Assembly: GCA_934525405.1 (NCBI GenBank)
Contig: CAKSZF010000002.1
Span: forward strand, 58,150-122,149
DNA from: an uncultured Faecalibacterium sp.
GTDB lineage: Bacteria > Bacillota > Clostridia > Oscillospirales > Ruminococcaceae
Direction of reading: 5' to 3'
DNA length: 64,000 bases
This document shows positions 59,699-64,000 of the stretch, in pieces (position 1 is the first letter of the stretch; each line of letters starts with the position of its first letter). A program made the translations under genes and the position numbers. The notes beneath the pieces are model-generated. The model was given only the letters and a program-made list of their open reading frames with translations. It ran no database searches and was not told where the DNA came from.

Positions 59699-59775
59699 TG
59701 GTGGAGAATTAGGGACTCGAACCCCAGACCCCCTGCGTGTGATGCAGGTGCTCTAACCAGCTGAGCTAATCCTCC
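59699..59775 (-). tRNA. tRNA-Val (CAC)
   Basis: Read on the minus strand, GGAGGAT pairs with ATTCTCC, the D-arm is GCTCAGCTGGTTAGAGC, the anticodon stem CCTGC/GCAGG encloses ATCACAC with anticodon CAC, and the T-arm has GGTTCGAGTCC. CCA is encoded. All arms fold; 77 bases with CCA. Confidence 0.92.
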
Positions 59776-60019
59776 ATATTCGCTTGTGTTGTGCGCTCCG
59801 AACTGGAACGTGATTATTATAGCACGGCCTTTGCCGAAATGCAAGCCCCAATTTGAAATTATTTTACTTTTTTCGAAACACTTTCTTTCCCAGCAAAACC
59901 GCCGGGCAGCCGCACTGGCTGCGTCCTGCACAAAAATGTGCGGCAGGCTGTTGCTCTTTGCCTGCAAATCGTGTATACTTGGGGGCAGAAAGCTGCATAA
60001 GAGAAATCGAGGGATGGAT

Positions 60020-60181
60020 ATGACACTTCGCGGGATCATCACGCTGGTAATATTGGCTGTGCTGTTTGCGCTGGCTGTGGTCTGGATCTCCAGACAGGGC
60101 GGCTGGAAGGGCGAGGGCTGCAACGGCAACTGCGCCTCCTGCCACAGCCATTGCGAGGACCCGGACGCCAAAAAGAAATAA
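60020..60181 (+). CDS. FeoB-associated-type Cys-rich membrane protein
   Basis: 53 residues from ATG 60020, six bases after GAGGG; ATG 60014 is too close to that site. One membrane helix (residues 5-23) is followed by a cytoplasm- or periplasm-facing tail with four cysteines (GCNGNCASCHSHCED). The family is the short FeoB-associated Cys-rich proteins, but no feoA or feoB is nearby, so a metal role is only suggested. A strong terminator follows. Confidence 0.65.
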   Translation: MTLRGIITLVILAVLFALAVVWISRQGGWKGEGCNGNCASCHSHCEDPDAKKK

Positions 60182-60184
60182 CCA

Positions 60185-60228
60185 AAACAGGGCTGCTGCA
60201 CCGTGTTTCGTGCAGCAGCCCTGTTTTA
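60185..60228. terminator. Strong terminator
   Basis: AAAACAGGGCTGCTGCAC and GTGCAGCAGCCCTGTTTT are exact arms (18 bp) with an eight-base loop; works on both strands. Confidence 0.9.
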
Positions 60229-60286
60229 TGTTTGTGCCTCGGAAACGCCCGCAGACATTTCCGGGGCACTTTTCATGGCTATTTGC

Positions 60287-60840
<554 letters not shown>

Positions 60841-60904
60841 GGCTTCGCTCCTTTTTTGTAGTTCACCGCATTTGTAACAATCATTGGTTGTATTATACTC
60901 TGTT

Positions 60905-60921
60905 GTTGATTAACTGTCAAC
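60905..60921. promoter_or_regulatory. Operator-like palindrome in the divergent intergenic region
   Basis: GTTGATTAACTGTCAAC has 5-bp inverted arms GTTGA/TCAAC. The motif TTGTTGATT recurs at about 60948. It lies between the divergent regulators and is a likely site for the S24-type repressor. Confidence 0.45.
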
Positions 60922-61032
60922 CTACAATTTCCAAAACGCTCGGCAATTGTTGATTTTCAGGAAATTTTCTGCTATACTCAAAGCAGAAAGCCGCGTTTCA
61001 CGCTACAACCCATAGTTTTCAGGAGAACCGCC

Positions 61033-61653
61033 ATGTCCGATCTATCTACCCGTGTCCGTCTGCGCCGGGAGCAGCTGGGTCTTTCGCAGCAGGAGCTTGC
61101 CCGGCGCATGGGCTACCGTTCCCGATCTTCCATCACCAAACTGGAAAAAGGCATCAACGACCTGCCTCAGTCCAAGGTAGAGGAGCTGGCGCAGGCGCTG
61201 GAGACCACCCCCGCCGCCCTGCTGGGGCTGGACGCGCCCTGCGCCTGTCCCCCGGGCTTTGAGCCGCTGCCTGCCATGGTGCAAGTGCCGCTGATCGGCT
61301 CCATCGCCTGCGGCACCCCCATCACTGCCGAGCAGAATATCGAGTGCTATATCGGGGTGCCCGCCGCGTGGCATGCAGATTTTGCCCTGACCTGCCACGG
61401 CGACAGCATGGCACCCACAATATGCAACGGGGATATCGTCTGCATCCGCTGCCAGCCCGAGGTGGAGCAGGGCGAGATTGCCGCCGTGCGGGTGGGCGAG
61501 GAAGCCACCCTCAAGCACTTCCACCGGCAGGGCGATGCCGTGATGCTGCTGGCCGATAACGCCGCTGTCTGCCCGCCCATGTTCTACGCCGGAGAGCAGC
61601 TTTCGGAGCTGCACATTGAAGGCAAAGCCGTGGGGCTTTGCCGCGGATTATAA
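61033..61653 (+). CDS. XRE repressor with S24 (LexA-like) autoprotease domain
   Basis: 206 residues from ATG 61033. Residues 5-62 are a Cro/CI helix-turn-helix (RREQLGLSQQELARRM, SSITKLEKGINDLP). From about 85 an S24 peptidase domain follows with catalytic Ser in CHGDSMAPTI and Lys in EATLKHFH; cleavage would normally occur at an Ala-Gly or Cys-Gly bond, here perhaps IACGTP near residue 95. Such CI-like proteins self-cleave in the SOS response. It faces two small regulators across a shared operator region. Confidence 0.85.
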   Translation: MSDLSTRVRLRREQLGLSQQELARRMGYRSRSSITKLEKGINDLPQSKVEELAQALETTPAALLGLDAPCACPPGFEPLPAMVQVPLIGSIACGTPITAEQNIECYIGVPAAWHADFALTCHGDSMAPTICNGDIVCIRCQPEVEQGEIAAVRVGEEATLKHFHRQGDAVMLLADNAAVCPPMFYAGEQLSELHIEGKAVGLCRGL

Positions 61654-61677
61654 GATAAGGAAAGAAAGGAGCCGCCC

Positions 61678-61893
61678 GTGTTTGGCAAAAAGAAAGCATC
61701 CTCCTACGACCCCGCCGCCCAGAAGCCGGTGCTGCGGTGCAGCATCTGCACCGGGGAGCAGGTGGCCGGGTTTCAGGATCTGCACACCGGCCATTTTACT
61801 GAGGTGCAGCTGATTCGCAGCCCGCAGGAATTGCAGGCCTTCCGCAGCCGGTACGGCATCCCCGCCGACTGCCCCATTGAAAAGATCTATTGA
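61678..61893 (+). CDS. Conserved hypothetical protein, 71 residues
   Basis: GTG 61678 with AAAGGAG upstream. MFGKKK-type opening, then LRCSICTGEQVAGFQDLHTG and IRSPQELQAFRSRYGI. Short proteins of this pattern are common in Clostridia and have been labelled aspartate dehydrogenase without evidence. No catalytic motif is visible. It lies between the S24 repressor and trmO, 24 and 14 bases from its neighbours, so it may be in one operon with them. Confidence 0.6.
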   Translation: MFGKKKASSYDPAAQKPVLRCSICTGEQVAGFQDLHTGHFTEVQLIRSPQELQAFRSRYGIPADCPIEKIY

Positions 61894-61907
61894 GCAAGGA
61901 GTTCATC

Positions 61908-62606
61908 ATGCAGCAGGCACCCGAAGCCATGACCCTGAAGGTCATTGCCCATATCCATACCGCCTTTCCCACCAAGTTCGGCATCCCGCGCCAGAGCGGA
62001 CTGGTAGAGGAGCTGCGGGGCGAGATCATCTTTACCCCGGAATACCGCAATCCCGATGCCCTGCGCGGGCTGGAGGATTTCAGCCACATTTGGCTGGTGT
62101 GGCAGTTTTCCGGTGCAGTGCGGGAAAGCTGGTCCCCCACCGTGCGCCCGCCGCGCCTTGGCGGCAACACCCGGATGGGCGTGTTCGCCACCCGCTCCCC
62201 CTTCCGCCCGAATCCGTTGGGGCTTTCCAGCGTAAAGCTGGAAGCCATTGAGCAGCGCCCGGATGTTGGGCCGGTGCTCATCGTGCGCGGTGCCGACCTG
62301 ATGGACGGTACCCCCATCTACGATATCAAGCCCTACATCCCCTACGCAGACTGCCACCCGGACGCCGCCGAGGGCTTTACCGGGCAGACCCGCACCCACC
62401 ATCTGGAAGTGTCCTGCCCAGAGGCGCTGTGGCAGACCGTACCGGAGGCCGACCGCGCCGCATTGCAGGGCGTGCTTGCCAGCGACCCCCGCCCCTCCTA
62501 CCAGCACGACCCGCAGCGGGTGTACGGCATGGAGTTTGCCGGGCTGGAGGTGCATTTCACCGTGGACGGTGCTCAGCTCACCGTGCGGGACATCACCCTG
62601 TTATAA
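61908..62606 (+). CDS. trmO: tRNA (adenine(37)-N6)-methyltransferase TrmO
   Basis: 232 residues from ATG 61908 (AAGGAG upstream). The TsaA fold is marked by GIPRQSGLVEELRGEI, FSHIWLVWQF, RMGVFATRSPFRPNPLGLS and GTPIYDIKPYIPYAD. TrmO uses S-adenosylmethionine to methylate t6A at position 37 of threonine tRNA. The C-terminal 85 residues form the usual second domain (RVYGMEFAGLEVHFTVDG). Cytoplasmic. A LysR-type regulator follows after 12 bases. Confidence 0.9.
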   Translation: MQQAPEAMTLKVIAHIHTAFPTKFGIPRQSGLVEELRGEIIFTPEYRNPDALRGLEDFSHIWLVWQFSGAVRESWSPTVRPPRLGGNTRMGVFATRSPFRPNPLGLSSVKLEAIEQRPDVGPVLIVRGADLMDGTPIYDIKPYIPYADCHPDAAEGFTGQTRTHHLEVSCPEALWQTVPEADRAALQGVLASDPRPSYQHDPQRVYGMEFAGLEVHFTVDGAQLTVRDITLL

Positions 62607-62618
62607 AAGGAGCCGTTC

Positions 62619-63509
62619 ATGGAACTGCGGACTGTCAATACCTTTCTGCACATCGCCGAGCTGCACAGCTTTTCCCGCACCGCGCGGCAGCTGGGCTACT
62701 CGCAGTCGGCGGTGTCCTCCCAAATTGCACAGCTGGAAGCCGAGCTTGGCACCCCGCTGTTTGACCGCGTGGGCAAGACGGTGCGCCTGACCGATGCCGG
62801 GCAGACCTTTTTAGGCTACGCCCGCACCCTGCTGGAAACCGCCCAGCAGGCACAGGCCGCCTTGCAGCCCGCCCAGCAGGTGCGGGGCAGCCTGCGCATC
62901 GCGCTGGCGGATTCCGTATGCAGCACCTTTTTGCCGGAGCTGTTGCAGCGCTACCATGCTCGCTGCCCGCAGGTGGAGCTGGTGCTGCACACAGCCTCCA
63001 CGGACGAGATGCTGCAATTGCTGAGCACCAATCAGGTAGATCTTGTCTATACGCTGGACCAGCCCCTTTTGCAGCCTGCGCTGGTGCTGGCTGCGGATGT
63101 GCCGGAGCCGGTGTGCTTCATTGCGCCGCCGCAGCATCCGCTGGCGCAGGAAAGTGCCCTCCCGCTGGACATTCTGCCCCGGCAGGAGTTTCTGCTCACC
63201 GAGCGGGGCATGAGCTACCGGGACGCGCTGGACCAGTGCATGGCGGCGCACAGCCTTGCCATCCACCCCTATCTGGAGCTGGGCAGCGCCGCGCTGCTGT
63301 GCCAGATGGTAGAGCAGGGCATGGGGCTTTCCTTTTTGCCGGAGTACATCGTGCGCAGCGCGCTGGCAGATGGGCGTCTGGCGCGGCTGAACGTACCGGA
63401 CTGCACCGTCATGATGCACCGGCAGCTGTTCTACCACCGCGATAAATGGGTGACCCCGCAGATGAATGTATTCATCGAGCTGGTGCGGCAGGGCGCACAG
63501 ATAAAATGA
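62619..63509 (+). CDS. LysR-family transcriptional regulator
   Basis: 296 residues, ATG 62619 with AAAGGAG upstream. N-terminal winged helix: TVNTFLHIAELHSFSRTARQ, then LGYSQSAVSSQIAQLEAELG and TPLFDRVGKTVRLTDAG. The effector-binding domain begins near residue 90 (GSLRIALADSVCSTFLPELL) and ends with GMGLSFLPEYIV. Target genes and effector are unknown; LysR genes usually control a neighbour. The next gene to the right starts at 63986. Confidence 0.9.
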   Translation: MELRTVNTFLHIAELHSFSRTARQLGYSQSAVSSQIAQLEAELGTPLFDRVGKTVRLTDAGQTFLGYARTLLETAQQAQAALQPAQQVRGSLRIALADSVCSTFLPELLQRYHARCPQVELVLHTASTDEMLQLLSTNQVDLVYTLDQPLLQPALVLAADVPEPVCFIAPPQHPLAQESALPLDILPRQEFLLTERGMSYRDALDQCMAAHSLAIHPYLELGSAALLCQMVEQGMGLSFLPEYIVRSALADGRLARLNVPDCTVMMHRQLFYHRDKWVTPQMNVFIELVRQGAQIK

Positions 63510-63930
63510 TTGGGAATGCCGGAGCGTTGAAAACCCTCTCAGGCGCTCCCGCGCCAGATTCCCCTTTTTGTCACCTACGGTGACATCTTCCCCCGGAGCG
63601 GGGGAAGTCTTTCCTCTCAGGGGGAGCCAAGGTCTAAGGCTCATTGCTGAAGATTTAAAGTGCAATGAGAAAGTTTCCCGCAGTGCTCTTGCCTCTCCCT
63701 TTGGGAGAGGTGTCACCGCAGGTGACGGAGAGGGCGCACGCCGGGAGAAACTCCCCCAGTCATCTCGCTGCGCTCGATGCCAGCCCCCTCGGAGATGGGG
63801 CCTTTGGCATGGCGGTAAAGTTTCCGGCTAAAGCGCAAAGCTTCCGGGCGCGCCAGAGGCTCCCTCCCAGAGGGAGCTGGCAAAACCGTCAGGTTTTGAC
63901 TGAGGGAGTTCAGCCATCCCCCTCAAAACG
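63510..63930. repeat. Intergenic cluster of palindromic repeats
   Basis: Several short inverted repeats follow one another: GTCACC/GGTGAC (63570-63582), CCCCCG...CGGGGG (63590), CTCTCCCTTTGGGAGAG (63702), GTCACCGCAGGTGAC (63712), GGCTCCCTCCCAGAGGGAGC (63857) and AAAACCGTCAGGTTTT (63882). The GGGAG/CTCCC and GTCACC units recur. It has the look of dispersed intergenic repeats of Faecalibacterium-like genomes. No gene is seen. Confidence 0.6.
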
Positions 63931-63966
63931 AAAAACCGCCGAAGGTTTCCCTTCGGCGGTCTTTCG
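63931..63966 (+). terminator. Rho-independent terminator
   Basis: ACCGCCGAAGG and CCTTCGGCGGT form an 11-bp stem with a four-base loop, preceded by AAAA and followed by CTTTCG. Confidence 0.8.
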
Positions 63967-63985
63967 TATGATAGGAGGATCAAAA

Positions 63986-64000
63986 ATGATCTTTGCTAAG
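63986..64000 (+). CDS. Start of a gene cut by the window edge
   Basis: ATG 63986 follows GGAGGATCAAAA at proper spacing. Only five codons (MIFAK) are inside the window, so the product cannot be named. Confidence 0.5.

Noticed and set aside
61678-61893. Aspartate dehydrogenase annotation
   Set aside because: At 71 residues with no nucleotide-binding or catalytic motif, the enzyme label cannot be supported.

Overview
The window looks like a chromosomal segment of a human-gut Clostridia member of the Oscillospiraceae, most like Faecalibacterium. I infer this from the GC-rich codon use of the two ends, the heparinase/DUF624 and TrmO/LysR gene sets, the long palindromic intergenic repeats at the right end, and the Tn1549/TnpX style of the mobile genes. 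No rRNA and no CRISPR array was seen. There is one tRNA, Val(CAC), at 59699-59775. I could run no database search, so family names rest on motifs and remembered family sequences.

Layout. (1) 2-3352: host-like genes for polysaccharide use (heparinase II/III-like, discoidin-like, DUF624). (2) 3450-8440: wreck of a Tn1549-like conjugative element: Rep-like gene, PcfB, coupling protein cut after its Walker A region, a chimeric serine recombinase, a CD1845-like membrane protein and an IS200-type remnant. (3) 8562-16342: an ABC transporter cassette between 225-bp direct repeats, fragments of a second transporter, a secreted protein and a LytTR/GHKL two-component system. (4) 16430-22040: group II intron tail, frameshifted ISL3-type transposase and a recombinase-in-trio (RIT) element. 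(5) 22241-25946: an Hsp90-like ATPase carrying a C-terminal TIR/deoxyribosyltransferase-like domain, in an operon with a TPR protein, from a consensus promoter; this is a strong candidate conflict or defence system. (6) 26102-28219: element genes, one split by an amber codon. (7) 28285-33232: a defence-like cluster (HNH-like, GIY-YIG, orphan AbiEi, Ser/Thr kinase, YhcG/DUF1016 nuclease). (8) 33339-35517: MobA/MobC with a candidate oriT and an XRE regulator. (9) 35683-45048: a TnpX-type element carrying an SdpR/SdpI/ABC-transporter cargo with repeated operator sequences, ending in two convergent large serine recombinases. (10) 45274-53598: two GH3 glycosidases (one circularly permuted and membrane-anchored), a GtrA-like protein and a second LytTR/GHKL pair whose likely binding site abuts the promoter region of the permuted glycosidase. 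(11) 54441-57811: a second mobilisation module (oriT-like hairpins, MobC, relaxase, ParB-like). (12) 57928-59521: a retron: promoter, candidate msr-msd RNA, small membrane protein, retron-type reverse transcriptase. (13) 59699-64000: tRNA and host-like genes.

How it fits together. The stretch between about 3.45 and 59.6 kb reads as a mosaic of integrated and partly deleted mobile elements between host-like flanks, with accessory functions of three kinds: transporters and immunity proteins with their own regulators, candidate anti-phage systems, and carbohydrate hydrolysis. The best candidates for undescribed biology are the retron with its single-helix membrane partner (57928-59521) and the Hsp90-like/TPR operon (22241-26085).
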